Assembly (NCBI GenBank): GCA_017460835.1
Contig: JAFUAD010000026.1
Span: forward strand, 1-64,000
Direction: 5' to 3'
DNA: 64,000 bases
DNA from: Oscillospiraceae bacterium
GTDB lineage: Bacteria; Bacillota; Clostridia; Oscillospirales; Ruminococcaceae
The position numbers and the translations under genes are program-made. The notes below the pieces were generated by a model, which saw only the letters and a program-made list of their open reading frames with translations, searched no databases and had not been told where the DNA came from. Below are positions 1 to 8,865 of the stretch, in pieces. Positions within the stretch are counted from its first letter, which is position 1. Each line of letters begins with the position of its first letter.

Positions 1-1
1 A

Positions 2-319
2 CAGGAAGAATCTGAGACAGCAGTGCATTTTGTGTTATACAGTAAAGCTGACATGACAGCGGCTCAGGTACTGGCGGCAAAAAGGCGGCACTGGTCTGTG
101 GAGAACAGTCTGCACTGGGTGTTAGATGTGGATTTCGGTGAAGATTCAAGCAGAATGCGAACAGATAATGCGGCAGAAAACGTGAATATTGCCCGGCATT
201 TGGCGCTCAATCTGCTTAAATCTGAAAAAACGTTCAATCGCAGCCTGAATCTCAAACGCAAGAGATGCCTGCTTTCTCATGAATATCTCCTCAAAGTTTT
301 TGCTGGTTCTCTTTCGTAA
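2..319 (+). mobile_element. ISAs1-family transposase, C-terminal part (cut by window edge)
   Basis: The frame is open from the first bases of the window and encodes the last ~105 residues of a DDE transposase. The stretch RRHWSVENSLHWVLDVDFGED followed by N-A-A-E-N and RHLALNLLK is the conserved C-terminal signature of ISAs1-type transposases, where the E of the W-S-V-E-N block is the last acidic residue of the DDE triad. The gene ends just before a promoter for the next operon. The 5' part lies outside the window, so I cannot tell whether the copy is intact, and I see no clear terminal inverted repeat downstream. Confidence 0.85.
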
Positions 320-349
320 GCGATTGCCGTGGCTCTGCGCGGTGTTGCC

Positions 350-379
350 TTGACAAATCTGTGCCGGATGTGGTATAAT
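350..379 (+). promoter_or_regulatory. sigma-A promoter for the XRE-cupin / acyl-CoA synthetase pair
   Basis: TTGACA at 350-355 and TATAAT at 374-379 are separated by 18 bp. Transcription would start near 386. A strong ribosome binding site (AAAAGGAGG, about 418-426) precedes the ATG at 434. Confidence 0.85.
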
Positions 380-433
380 ACCCTGTGTGTTTCCGGCAGA
401 ACCGGAATGATCTGAAAAAAAGGAGGCTGTTTT

Positions 434-979
434 ATGGATTCGATCAACGAAATTGCAGCACGCATCCGCGAATTGCGTGAGGTATGCGACTATTCACAGG
501 AAAAGCTCGCTGCGGAGCTGGGCGTACCGGCAGAGCAGTATGCAGCATATGAAGAAAACGGCGATTTCCCGATCAGCGTCATCTATGAAATCGCAAACAA
601 GTTCAATGTCGATTTCAACGAGCTGATCGTCGGAGAGCCGAGCCGCATCGACACCTATCAGGTCGTGCGCCGCGGCAAGGGCAGAAGCATCAGCCGCTAT
701 CCGGGCTACCGCTTCAAGGATCTCGCGTTCCGCTATGCGGACAAGATCATGCAGCCGCTGCTTGTCACGCTGGAGCCCTCCGATGAGCCCGCAAAGCTCG
801 TATCCCATGCCGGACAGGAGTTCAATCTTGTCCTGAAGGGGAGCATTGCCGTCGTATTTGAGGATCAGGAGATCATCCTGAATGAGGGCGATTCCATTTA
901 CTTTAACCCGACGTATCTGCACGGACAGCGTTGTGTCGGTGACGAAAAAGCAAGATTTCTGACGATGATCGCAGAATAA
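434..979 (+). CDS. XRE-cupin transcriptional regulator
   Basis: A 181-residue two-domain regulator. Residues ~7-65 form an XRE helix-turn-helix (RIRELREVCDYSQEKLAAEL, then AEQYAAYEENG). Residues ~105-178 form a small cupin barrel (HAGQEFNLVLKGSI, LNEGDSIYFNPTYLHG) expected to bind a small effector. Proteins of this architecture usually regulate an adjacent metabolic gene. Here the acyl-CoA synthetase gene starts 30 bp downstream on the same transcript, so the likely role is sensing a carboxylic acid or acyl-CoA; that is inference. Start chosen for the AGGAGG 7 bp upstream. Confidence 0.88.
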   Translation: MDSINEIAARIRELREVCDYSQEKLAAELGVPAEQYAAYEENGDFPISVIYEIANKFNVDFNELIVGEPSRIDTYQVVRRGKGRSISRYPGYRFKDLAFRYADKIMQPLLVTLEPSDEPAKLVSHAGQEFNLVLKGSIAVVFEDQEIILNEGDSIYFNPTYLHGQRCVGDEKARFLTMIAE

Positions 980-1009
980 ATCGCATAACTGAAGGAGTGC
1001 TGAAAAAAC

Positions 1010-2686
1010 ATGCTGTTAGACCGTTATTTGCCCCGGATTGATTTTGATTCCTATGAAGATTTCAGAGACAATTACCGGGTGAATGTACCGGAGGATTTCA
1101 ATTTCGGCTGGGACATTGTGGATGAATGGGCAAAGCAGGAGCCTGAGAAAAAGGCGCTGCTCTGGCTCAGCAAGGACAAGGAGGAGCGGACATTTACGTT
1201 TACGGAGATCTCGAAGCTCTCCAATCAGACATGTCATTATTTCCGCAGCTTCGGGCTGAAAAAGGGCGATGTGGTGCTGCTGATTCTGCGCCGCCGCTGG
1301 GAATATTGGGTCATTGCGACCGCGCTGCACAAGCTCGGCGTCATTCTGATTCCCGGCAACCTGCTCTTTACGACCCATGATATCGCCTACCGCGGCAATA
1401 TGGCGGGAATCTCCGCGATTATTGCCTGCGACGATGAATACATCCGCACGCAGATCGACGGCGCCGCCCCGCAGATCGAAACGCTGCGCAAGAAGATCGC
1501 AGTCGCAGAGCCGCGCGAGGGCTGGGATTACTTTGAGGACGAGATCGCGAAGTATCCCGATACCTTCGAGCGCCCGACCGGCGATCAGGCGACAAAGGCG
1601 TCCGATACCATGCTGATCTACTTCACCTCCGGCTCGACCGGCATGCCGAAGATGGTCTGCCATAATTACGCGCACCCGCTGGGGCACATCGTGACCGCGA
1701 AATACTGGCATCAGGTGCAGGAAAACAAGCTGCATATGTCCGTTTCCGATTCCGGCTGGGCAAAATTCGGCTGGGGCAAAATTTACGGGCAGTGGATCTG
1801 CGGCGCGATTCAGTTTGTGTATGATTTCGTCGGCAGATTCGATGCGAAGGATCTGCTGTCGGTCATCAGCAAATACAAGCTGACGACCTTCTGCGCGCCG
1901 CCGACGATGTACCGCTTCATGCTTCAGGAGGATATGACGCAGTACGATCTCTCTACGATCGAGAACTTCTGCAATGCGGGTGAGCCGCTGAATCCGGAGG
2001 TGTTCAACCGGATCTATGAGCTGACCGGAAAGAAGATGCGCGAGGGCTTCGGCCAGACCGAGGGCACCGTGCTGATCGCAAACTTCCCGTGGATCGACCC
2101 GAAGCCGGGCTCCACCGGAAAACCGTCGCCGCTCTACAATATCCACCTGCTCCGTCCGGACGGCACCGAGTGCGAGGACGGCGAGGAGGGCAGCATTAAG
2201 GCGTGCGGCATTGACAAGCAGCATCCGACCGGTCTGTTCTGCGGATACTACAAGAATCCCGAGCTGACAAAGGCCGTGCTCGGCGGAGAGAATTACGATA
2301 CCGGCGACGTCGCGTGGCGCGATTCCAAGGGCTATTTCTGGTTCGTCGGCAGAAATGACGACGTCATCAAGTGCTCCGGCTACCGCATCGGCCCGTTCGA
2401 GGTCGAGAGCGCGCTGCTGACGCACCCGGCGGTCGTGGAGTCCGCGATCACCGGCGCACCGGACCCGATCCGCGGTCAGGTCGTCAAGGCGACGGTCGTG
2501 CTCGCGAAGGGCTATACGCCCTCTCCGGAGCTGACGAAGGAGCTCCAGAACCATGTGAAGCGCGAGACTGCGCCGTACAAATATCCGCGTGTCATCGAGT
2601 ATGTCGATGAGCTGCCCAAGACCCTCGGCGGCAAGATCAAGCGTGCGGAGATTCGCCACCACGACGAGGAAAACAGCGCAAAATAA
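1010..2686 (+). CDS. AMP-forming acyl-CoA synthetase (acetyl/medium-chain type)
   Basis: 558 residues, normal for the acetyl-CoA synthetase-like branch of the ANL superfamily. It adenylates a carboxylate with ATP and transfers the acyl group to CoA. The P-loop YFTSGSTGMPKMV (~200-212), the aromatic/Glu motif GFGQTE (~345), the YDTGDVA motif and the C-terminal GGKIKRAEIR with the catalytic Lys (~545) are all present, so it should be active. An acyl-CoA synthetase paired with an XRE-cupin regulator suggests substrate-controlled expression. The exact chain length cannot be read from sequence. A strong terminator follows immediately. Confidence 0.9.
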   Translation: MLLDRYLPRIDFDSYEDFRDNYRVNVPEDFNFGWDIVDEWAKQEPEKKALLWLSKDKEERTFTFTEISKLSNQTCHYFRSFGLKKGDVVLLILRRRWEYWVIATALHKLGVILIPGNLLFTTHDIAYRGNMAGISAIIACDDEYIRTQIDGAAPQIETLRKKIAVAEPREGWDYFEDEIAKYPDTFERPTGDQATKASDTMLIYFTSGSTGMPKMVCHNYAHPLGHIVTAKYWHQVQENKLHMSVSDSGWAKFGWGKIYGQWICGAIQFVYDFVGRFDAKDLLSVISKYKLTTFCAPPTMYRFMLQEDMTQYDLSTIENFCNAGEPLNPEVFNRIYELTGKKMREGFGQTEGTVLIANFPWIDPKPGSTGKPSPLYNIHLLRPDGTECEDGEEGSIKACGIDKQHPTGLFCGYYKNPELTKAVLGGENYDTGDVAWRDSKGYFWFVGRNDDVIKCSGYRIGPFEVESALLTHPAVVESAITGAPDPIRGQVVKATVVLAKGYTPSPELTKELQNHVKRETAPYKYPRVIEYVDELPKTLGGKIKRAEIRHHDEENSAK

Positions 2687-2698
2687 GCAAAAACAACG

Positions 2699-2740
2699 AT
2701 CCCCTGCGTGCAGAAGATACAGCACGCAGGGGATTTTTTT
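2699..2740 (+). terminator. intrinsic terminator after the acyl-CoA synthetase gene
   Basis: A perfect 13-bp stem (ATCCCCTGCGTGC at 2699-2711 with its complement at 2722-2734) and a 10-nt loop is followed by a T-run. It also separates this operon from the convergent GH113-like gene. Confidence 0.92.
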
Positions 2741-2741
2741 C

Positions 2742-3713
2742 TTATGATTCAGAGGTGTACCATTTTTTCAGGATTTGCTCGGCTTTTTTTCCGTAGACCG
2801 TGAAATCGCGGTTCTCGTGCGCGGCGGCCTCCGGCGGAAGCGTTGCCTTCCAATCCCACCAGAAATAGCCGCAGAACCAGTCGAGATTCCATGTCGCCTC
2901 CATTGCCGTGTCATAGAAATCCGCCTGCTCCTGTTCATCGGCAGGCAGCTCCGGTCGGTTGTGGAAATCCCACGGATGCATGGTGCAGCCCTGCTCGTTC
3001 CGCACGCCGATTTCCGCGAACATCAGCGGCTTCACGTAGTGCGCATGGCACCGCTCCAGCCGCTGCACGACCTCCGCCCAGTGCGCCCGCATGGCCTCCC
3101 TGCCGCGGTGCGCCGAATCGGTCACGGGGTAGTATCCGCTGATGCCGATGACATCGACCTCGCCGAGCCAGTCAAACCGGAGCTCGTCGCCGTGGTTGAT
3201 GTTGTGCATGATGATGCCGCTGTAAACCTCCCGCACGCTGCGGATCATGGCGCGGCACCGCTCCGACTGCTTGTCCATGCCCGCCATTTCGCAGCCGGTG
3301 CAGAGCATTTCGCATTGGAGCTGCCCGGCAAGTCTTGCATAATGCAGCATAAAATTTGTGTAGGAGCGGAACCATTTTTCCCAGTATCCGCATTCCTCCG
3401 CCGGGAAGTCGATCCGCGCGCGCCATGCTCTGTCGAGACAGTTGACCATCGGCTTGAGGCAGACCTTCAGCCCGAGCGATTTCGCATACTGCACCGCGTG
3501 CGTAATGTCCGCGTCGGTCTGCGTCAGCCCGTAGAGCGAAAAAACGGTCGTCGAAGCGAAGGTTTCCTGCCATGCATTGACCGGAATGCAGATCCAGTCC
3601 AGTCCGTCTGCGGCGAGCCGCTTCATGGATTCCTCAGCCCGCTGCGTCTGCATTTCGCCGCTTTTGCTGAAAAATCCCCATGTATAACCCTTGCAGAAAT
3701 CATCTCTGTGCAT
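2742..3713 (-). CDS. GH113-like glycoside hydrolase (possible beta-mannanase/mannosidase), cytoplasmic
   Basis: 323 residues with no signal peptide, so the enzyme acts inside the cell, probably on imported oligosaccharides. It reads as a TIM barrel of the GH113 type (clan GH-A). The expected acid/base glutamate lies in LCTGCEMAG (~residue 145) and the nucleophile in MFAEIGVR (~residue 233). Other barrel motifs are GYTWGFF at the N-terminus, HNINHGDE and WDWKA near the end. Known GH113 members cleave beta-1,4-mannan, but fine specificity is uncertain. It stands alone and is convergent with the acyl-CoA synthetase gene. The start has GAGGGGTG about 8 bp upstream. Confidence 0.75.
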   Translation of the reverse strand: MHRDDFCKGYTWGFFSKSGEMQTQRAEESMKRLAADGLDWICIPVNAWQETFASTTVFSLYGLTQTDADITHAVQYAKSLGLKVCLKPMVNCLDRAWRARIDFPAEECGYWEKWFRSYTNFMLHYARLAGQLQCEMLCTGCEMAGMDKQSERCRAMIRSVREVYSGIIMHNINHGDELRFDWLGEVDVIGISGYYPVTDSAHRGREAMRAHWAEVVQRLERCHAHYVKPLMFAEIGVRNEQGCTMHPWDFHNRPELPADEQEQADFYDTAMEATWNLDWFCGYFWWDWKATLPPEAAAHENRDFTVYGKKAEQILKKWYTSES

Positions 3714-3754
3714 TGGAAAACACCCCTCAAAATAATCTGGTTTGCGTTGTATCT

Positions 3755-4486
3755 TTACATGCTTCTTTTTCTGTTATGATCTTCGGAATCCGAACCGGCG
3801 CGGGAATCGTGCTCAGGCTGCCGGATCCATTGCGGCTGCGGGTGTACGGCATTCTCCGGGTTTGCCTGTACCTCGTTGAAGGTTCGGATGTACTCCAGCT
3901 CCTTCGCGATATCCTCCGGCTGCAAGGTCATGCCGGTCTCCTGCGAAATCGCGCTGTTGATGGTCTTTTCATGCTCATTCAGCAGAATCTCCATGCCCTC
4001 GGCTGCGGTTCTGAGATTTGATATTGCCGGATGACTTCCGACGGAGTAGATACTCGTGCGATTCCAGTTGATCGTATTTGCCGCGATGTAAAACTGCTTC
4101 AGAAAAGAGCGGTACAGGCGGTCGATCCGGTCAAACACCGGCTTGATTTCGGTTTTATCCTTGATTTCAGCGCGGCGATTCTTCTGCCTGCTGTAGGTCT
4201 GCATGGCTTCCTTCATCTGAACAAAGAGCTTGTCGGTCTCAGCGCCCTTGAGCTCGACTCTGCGCAGCATCCCGGTGCGGAGCTGTGCATCCTTTTTCTC
4301 GTCTGCATCGTGCAGCAGCCAGTGCATTCGGATCGGATAGCGGAGCGGCGGAATCAGGAGTGCAGTCAGCATTTCAATCAGATAGATCAGCACCCGGACG
4401 ATCAAGCTGATGATGAATCCGATCGCAATGAAGATTCCGGCCACTATGCCGAGCAGAATAGAGAAAAATCCCTCCAGATAATCCAT
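3755..4486 (-). CDS. membrane-anchored protein of unknown function
   Basis: I do not recognise the family. The 243-residue protein begins with two closely spaced hydrophobic segments (residues ~5-55, FFSILLGIVAGIF and VRVLIYLIEMLTALL). A charged, helical cytoplasmic-looking region follows, and then a polar tail. A longer frame reaches upstream to 4549, but it would include the promoter -10 box. I chose the ATG at 4486 because GGAGGGAGG lies 8-10 bp upstream. Its own promoter is visible, and it is transcribed divergently from the radical SAM gene. Confidence 0.65.
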   Translation of the reverse strand: MDYLEGFFSILLGIVAGIFIAIGFIISLIVRVLIYLIEMLTALLIPPLRYPIRMHWLLHDADEKKDAQLRTGMLRRVELKGAETDKLFVQMKEAMQTYSRQKNRRAEIKDKTEIKPVFDRIDRLYRSFLKQFYIAANTINWNRTSIYSVGSHPAISNLRTAAEGMEILLNEHEKTINSAISQETGMTLQPEDIAKELEYIRTFNEVQANPENAVHPQPQWIRQPEHDSRAGSDSEDHNRKRSM

Positions 4487-4520
4487 AGGCCGACGCCTCC
4501 CTCCCGTGTGGTTTGACAGT

Positions 4521-4549
4521 ATTATAACATATAATGCACGAAATTTCAA
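4521..4549 (-). promoter_or_regulatory. sigma-A promoter for the membrane protein gene
   Basis: On the minus strand TTGAAA (4549-4544) and TATAAT (4526-4521) are 17 bp apart, upstream of the ATG at 4486. Confidence 0.75.
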
Positions 4550-4610
4550 TGGGATACAGGAGAAAAAGCGGAATAAACCCTCCGCCCCGCAAACTACGGC
4601 ATATTACCGC

Positions 4611-4639
4611 TTGACATTCCGGCTTGTATGCTGTATAAT
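4611..4639 (+). promoter_or_regulatory. consensus sigma-A promoter for the radical SAM gene
   Basis: TTGACA (4611-4616), 17-bp spacer, TATAAT (4634-4639). An in-frame ATG at 4628 falls inside this promoter, which rules it out as the translation start of the following gene. Confidence 0.9.
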
Positions 4640-4681
4640 ATACATACTACAATACACTGTCAGAAAGGTGTGGGTGATACC

Positions 4682-5782
4682 GTGAGCGAGCAATTTGATT
4701 TGCAGAACTACCTGATCGAGGGCGTGGAGGGCGTTGTCGCCGAGGCGATCCGCGCGACGCGCAAAAACCCGCGTGAAAGCGCGTTCATGCTGAAATTTGC
4801 CGCTGCCAGCCGTGCGGCATCGAAAAAGCGCAGAAAGGCGGAGGATCGCGGCGAGCATATCCCGCCGTTCCTGATCGCCAGCATCACGAGCCGGTGCAAT
4901 CTGCACTGTGCCGGGTGCTATTCGCGCTGCAACCATGCAACGGTCGATGCAGAGCCGACGCAGCAGCTCTCCGGCGAGGACTGGCGCAGAATCTTTGAGG
5001 AAGCCGATGAAATCGGGATCAGCTTTATCCTGCTCGCGGGCGGCGAGCCGATGCTCCGGCGCGACGTCATCGAGGCGGCAGGGGAGAGGAAGCACATCCT
5101 GTTCCCGATCTTCACAAACGGCACCTTTTTCGACGAGCGCTATTTCGAGCTTTTTGACAAGTGCCGCAATCTGGTGCCGGTCATGAGCATCGAGGGCAGC
5201 CGCGCGCTGACGGATTCCCGCCGCGGCGCCGGCATTTACGACCGCCTCATCGCCAATATGGAGGCATGCAGGGAGCGCGGCCTGATCTTCGGCGCGTCGG
5301 TCACGGTCACGATGCAGAATTACAGCGAGGTGACCTCTGCGGCGTTCCTCGAAAGCCTCTCCGAACGCGGCTGCAAGGCGGTGATCTTTGTGGAATATGT
5401 GCCTGTTTCGGATGAGAGCGGGGCGCTTGCGCTGACGGAGGACGCGCGCGCCGTGCTGATGAGCCGGGTCGCGCAGCTTCGCGAGGAGCAGCCCGGCATG
5501 GTGTATCTCGCCTTCCCCGGAGACGAAAAAAGCTCCGGCGGCTGCATCGCGGCAGGCAGGGGCTTTTTCCATATCAATTCGCACGGCGGTGCAGAGCCGT
5601 GTCCGTTTTCGCCGTTTTCCGATGTCAGCGTGAAGGACACGACGCTGCGTGAAGCGATGCAGTCTCCGCTGTTCACGGCACTGCGCAGCGGCAGCTTCCT
5701 GCTCGATGACCACGAGGGCGGCTGTGTGCTGTATGAAAAGCGCGATCAGGTCGCGGCATTGCTGGCAGCACCGTCTGCATGA
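4682..5782 (+). CDS. radical SAM protein with SPASM-like C-terminus
   Basis: 366 residues from a GTG start placed after the promoter and an AGAAAGG site. The radical SAM cluster motif is CNLHCAGC (C-x3-C-x2-C, ~residues 72-79), followed by the GGEPMLR motif (~122). C-terminal cysteines (GGCIAAG, AEPCPFSPF, GGCVLY) suggest an auxiliary Fe-S site of the SPASM/twitch kind. Such enzymes modify peptides, activate other enzymes or make cofactors. No precursor peptide or partner enzyme is adjacent, so the substrate is unknown. The gene is monocistronic and convergent with the YolD-like gene. Confidence 0.85.
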   Translation: MSEQFDLQNYLIEGVEGVVAEAIRATRKNPRESAFMLKFAAASRAASKKRRKAEDRGEHIPPFLIASITSRCNLHCAGCYSRCNHATVDAEPTQQLSGEDWRRIFEEADEIGISFILLAGGEPMLRRDVIEAAGERKHILFPIFTNGTFFDERYFELFDKCRNLVPVMSIEGSRALTDSRRGAGIYDRLIANMEACRERGLIFGASVTVTMQNYSEVTSAAFLESLSERGCKAVIFVEYVPVSDESGALALTEDARAVLMSRVAQLREEQPGMVYLAFPGDEKSSGGCIAAGRGFFHINSHGGAEPCPFSPFSDVSVKDTTLREAMQSPLFTALRSGSFLLDDHEGGCVLYEKRDQVAALLAAPSA

Positions 5783-5786
5783 GGAT

Positions 5787-6191
5787 TCAGCGCCGGAACC
5801 GGATCGACTGAATCTGCACGGCCGGCAGAACGGTTCCGTCCGTGAAGCAGAGCAGCCCCTCTGCTGCATCGTAGTGCCGGAACTGCCCGGAATAGGTGAG
5901 ATAGGCGCCGCCGTCCTTGCGGGTATCCGGCTGAAAATAGATGATTGAGACATGCGGCCGCTCTGTTTCTATCTCCAGCAGCCGGAGAAATGCGGCATTC
6001 AGCTCCGCGAGGTCATCCTCCGCCATGCTTTCTCTCGCATCCGTCAGGCGGGCGGTTTCCCGGATCTCGTCGTCGTATCCGGTCAGCGCTGCAAAGGCAG
6101 AGAACTGCGCCGCGCGCTCGGAAAGCGGCATATGCCGCCGGCTCCGCGATACATGATGCGGATGCCCGATCATATCTGAAAAGTCGTTCAT
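5787..6191 (-). CDS. YolD-like protein
   Basis: 134 residues. The N-terminus (HPHHVSRSRRHMPLSERAAQ, then FAALTGYDDEI) matches YolD-like proteins found beside Y-family polymerases in Firmicutes. These small proteins are thought to assist or regulate the polymerase, analogously to UmuD. It is the last gene of the four-gene cassette, 26 bp after the polymerase gene, supporting a shared role in damage tolerance. The function is inferred from family and position only. Confidence 0.8.
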   Translation of the reverse strand: MNDFSDMIGHPHHVSRSRRHMPLSERAAQFSAFAALTGYDDEIRETARLTDARESMAEDDLAELNAAFLRLLEIETERPHVSIIYFQPDTRKDGGAYLTYSGQFRHYDAAEGLLCFTDGTVLPAVQIQSIRFRR

Positions 6192-6217
6192 GCTCCGTTC
6201 TCCGGCGCAGCGGACAC

Positions 6218-7693
6218 TCAGGCTCTGTGACCGCCGACCTGTCCGTTGCGCTCTCTTGTTGTAGCGCCCTCAAGGAAATTCATGCCCTTCAGGATCGCGT
6301 TGTTCCCGTAGCGCTGCTTGATCTCCGCAACGGCATCCTGAAGCCGGCGTTCCTTTTGCAGCGTGATCTGTTCGCGTAAGCGCTGTGCCTCCAGCGTTTC
6401 CACATCGTCAAACAGCCCGTACTGCACCGCCGTTTCTTCTTCGCATTCCGATTCGGGGATGACATGATTGGCGGTGATATTCAGCCGCCGCACGAGCAGA
6501 CGGCTGTCCGTGATCTGCCGGTAAAGCGTTACCGCCGCCGCGAGAATCTGCTTTGCAGAGGCGGTGTGCCGGCCGAGATTGACCGAGCCGTGCGCGGACT
6601 TCGGCACCTGCTTTCCGTAGTGATTGCAGGTCAGGATGCCCTTGTAGTCCTTCGGGATGCCCGTGTGGTCATACCCGATGTGCAGCACGATCTGATCGGC
6701 CGCGAGCCCCTTCCGCACGAGGTCGAGCACAAGCTGATCCGCCATTTCCCGGATGATCAGTGCGCCCTTTTCCGCGGAATACGGGCAGGAGAGCACCTGT
6801 CCCTGACTGAGGCTGTGATGCTCCGGGCGGTACGCCTTGATTGCCGCCATCGTACACGGCTCCCAGCCCCATGCATGGTCGATCAGCAGCTCCGCCTTGA
6901 CCCCGAAGACCTGATACAGGCGATCCTCGTTGTGCTCGGAGTACCACGCGAGCTGCCCCATGTTGTAAATATGCATCGACGCGAGCCGCTTTGCGGTGCC
7001 GTGCCCGATCATCCAGAAATCGGTGATCGGGACATGCTCCCAGAGCTGTCTGCGGTAGGCAGTCTCATCGAGCTCGGCGATGCGCACACCGTCCTTGTCG
7101 GGCGGCATTTTTTTTGCGACGATATCCATTGCGATCTTCGCGAGGTACAGATTTGTCCCGACGCCCGCCGTCGCCGTGATGCCGGTTTCTTTCAGTACTT
7201 CGCGCACCATGCGGATCGCGAGCTCGCGGGCGGTGCAGCGGTAGGTTTTGAGATAGGCGGTGACATCCATAAACACCTCGTCGATGGAGTAAACATGGAT
7301 ATCCTCCGGCGCGATATAGCGCAGATAAATCTGATAAATCTGCGTGCTGACCTCCATATAGCGGCGCATTCTGGGCTTTGCGACCAGATAGTCCAGCTCC
7401 AGACTGCTGTCTGCGGCGAGCGCGTCGGCAAAGCAGGATTTTCCGGTGAAGATGTGATCCGGCGCTTTGTTCCGCCGCAGCGCATTCTGCGTGCGCACCT
7501 GCCGGACGACCTCGAACAGGCGGGGTCTGCCCGGTACGCCGACGGCTTTCAGCGGCGGGGAAACGGCCAGACAGATGGTCTTTTCGGTGCGGCTCAGATC
7601 CGCGACGACAAGATTCGTGTTCAGCGGATCCAGCCCGCGGTCCACGCACTCTGCCGAGGCATAAAACGATTTCAGGTCGATGCAAACGATCAT
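6218..7693 (-). CDS. Y-family translesion DNA polymerase (UmuC/UvrX type)
   Basis: 491 residues from the ATG at 7693, which has GGAGGTGA 11 bp upstream; an in-frame GTG at 7708 sits too close to that site. The N-terminus MIVCIDLKSFYAS carries the first catalytic aspartate, and YSIDEVFMDVT carries the second acidic pair. A helix-hairpin-helix region (MIGHGTAKRLASMHIYNMGQ) and a little-finger domain follow. The enzyme inserts nucleotides opposite damaged bases with low fidelity. It is the effector of the cassette headed by the XRE repressor and the ImmA-type protease, so expression is probably induced by DNA damage. Confidence 0.9.
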   Translation of the reverse strand: MIVCIDLKSFYASAECVDRGLDPLNTNLVVADLSRTEKTICLAVSPPLKAVGVPGRPRLFEVVRQVRTQNALRRNKAPDHIFTGKSCFADALAADSSLELDYLVAKPRMRRYMEVSTQIYQIYLRYIAPEDIHVYSIDEVFMDVTAYLKTYRCTARELAIRMVREVLKETGITATAGVGTNLYLAKIAMDIVAKKMPPDKDGVRIAELDETAYRRQLWEHVPITDFWMIGHGTAKRLASMHIYNMGQLAWYSEHNEDRLYQVFGVKAELLIDHAWGWEPCTMAAIKAYRPEHHSLSQGQVLSCPYSAEKGALIIREMADQLVLDLVRKGLAADQIVLHIGYDHTGIPKDYKGILTCNHYGKQVPKSAHGSVNLGRHTASAKQILAAAVTLYRQITDSRLLVRRLNITANHVIPESECEEETAVQYGLFDDVETLEAQRLREQITLQKERRLQDAVAEIKQRYGNNAILKGMNFLEGATTRERNGQVGGHRA

Positions 7694-7716
7694 TGCCACG
7701 CCGCTCACCTCCGAAA

Positions 7717-8268
7717 TCAGAAATTCTCTCTCCCGGTGATATCCTCCGCAAGGCAGTCTGCATCCGGAAGCTCCGGCAGGCGCAGCTCCTCGCCGTATGC
7801 GCGCAGGATATCGGCTTTATAGATGACAAAGGACGGCGGGACCAGAAGCTCCGCCGCGGCATCCGGCACGCTGTACCCCTCGCGCAGCAGCCGCATCAGG
7901 GCGCGGCCGTCGATCGCCCCTGCCGCAGCAAAATAGTTTGCGCGCAGCTCGGCGGCGGTTTTCATGTGCAGCGGGTCATGCTCCGGGATATACTGTCCGT
8001 TGCGCAGCAGATCGGGGTCGAGTATGATATGCCCCAGCTCGTGCCACGCGATCAGCCTTTGCAGATAGGACGGCAGCGCCGCATTGACCGCGATGACAAA
8101 CTGATCGAAGAAGCTGGTGCAGTAGCCCTTCAGCCCGCCTTCGGCAGTGCCGAGCGGCGCCTTCAGGCAGAGGATCCCCAGCCTGTCCGCAATCTCCCAG
8201 ATATCCGCGTGCCGCCACTGCTCCCTGACCGCCGTTGCTTTTTCTGCAATCTCGATAATGTCAGACAT
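7717..8268 (-). CDS. ImmA/IrrE-family metalloprotease
   Basis: 183 residues with the zinc-protease motif HELGHI (~residue 76) and a second acidic ligand region (AELRANYFAA). ImmA/IrrE proteases cleave a cognate XRE-type repressor after DNA damage, as known for ICEBs1 ImmA-ImmR and Deinococcus IrrE-DdrO. Here the gene lies 18 bp downstream of such a repressor and 23 bp upstream of the polymerase gene. The natural reading is that it is the anti-repressor that turns on the cassette. The role is inferred from family and context. Confidence 0.88.
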   Translation of the reverse strand: MSDIIEIAEKATAVREQWRHADIWEIADRLGILCLKAPLGTAEGGLKGYCTSFFDQFVIAVNAALPSYLQRLIAWHELGHIILDPDLLRNGQYIPEHDPLHMKTAAELRANYFAAAGAIDGRALMRLLREGYSVPDAAAELLVPPSFVIYKADILRAYGEELRLPELPDADCLAEDITGRENF

Positions 8269-8286
8269 GGCTCAGCACCTCCGGCA

Positions 8287-8775
8287 TCAGTAGCCGAACC
8301 GATCGACATTGACGTCCTTTTCGACCGCCTGCTCCCGGCATTTGAGATATGCCTCGTAGAGCGACCGGAAAAAGGCGTCCTTTGCCTCCTGCGGCAGCGC
8401 GCCGCCTGCGAACAGCGCAGCACTGCGCTCCTTCAGGAATTCGATCTCGCGGCGCGCCTGTGCCTCGATCTCCGCGGCGCTCTGTCTCCCGGCAGTCTGC
8501 TCAGTCCCGGAGTCCGGGGCAGGGGAGTCGGCGGGCGTCTGCGCGTCCTGATTGAACACGGACAGCACATCGTCAAAGCGGTCCTCCAGCAGGTACTCCT
8601 CCGGAACCTCCAGCACCGCCGCGAATTCCTGCACCTTTCTGCGGTGCGGCCTGCGGGTGCCCTTTTCATATTCGATGATCATGCGGCCGGATACGCCGAG
8701 CAGCGCCCCGAACTCCGTCTGATTCATCCCGCGCGATTTGCGGGCTTCCTTCATTTTCTCAGCAAAGCTTTTCAT
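8287..8775 (-). CDS. XRE repressor of the polymerase cassette
   Basis: 162 residues. An N-terminal helix-turn-helix (~5-62: MKEARKSRGMNQTEFGALLG, RMIIEYEKGTRRPHRRKV) is followed by a polar linker and a helical C-terminal half rich in Glu and Arg, with no LexA-type Ser/Lys protease core. The lack of self-cleavage machinery fits removal by the ImmA-type protease encoded next. It heads a four-gene operon and should bind the palindromes around its own promoter. The start has AGGAGA 7 bp upstream. Confidence 0.85.
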   Translation of the reverse strand: MKSFAEKMKEARKSRGMNQTEFGALLGVSGRMIIEYEKGTRRPHRRKVQEFAAVLEVPEEYLLEDRFDDVLSVFNQDAQTPADSPAPDSGTEQTAGRQSAAEIEAQARREIEFLKERSAALFAGGALPQEAKDAFFRSLYEAYLKCREQAVEKDVNVDRFGY

Positions 8776-8865
8776 ATGCGTTTCTCCTGTTTCGCGTTGG
8801 TTGATTCCGGCTTTGATACCGTCCGGTATCCGTGATAGGCATATCCGTCGTGTGTTCCGTTTGTA

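Noticed and set aside
1016..2725. Long minus-strand open frame opposite the acyl-CoA synthetase gene
   Set aside because: Arg/Leu/Asp-rich composition with no domain; it mirrors codon bias of the true gene, which has intact ANL motifs.
4628..4681. Upstream ATG start for the radical SAM gene
   Set aside because: It lies between the -35 and -10 boxes of a consensus promoter, so it would not be transcribed.
6464..7822. Long plus-strand open frame opposite the Y-family polymerase gene
   Set aside because: Shadow frame with no ribosome site or family; the minus-strand gene has catalytic motifs.
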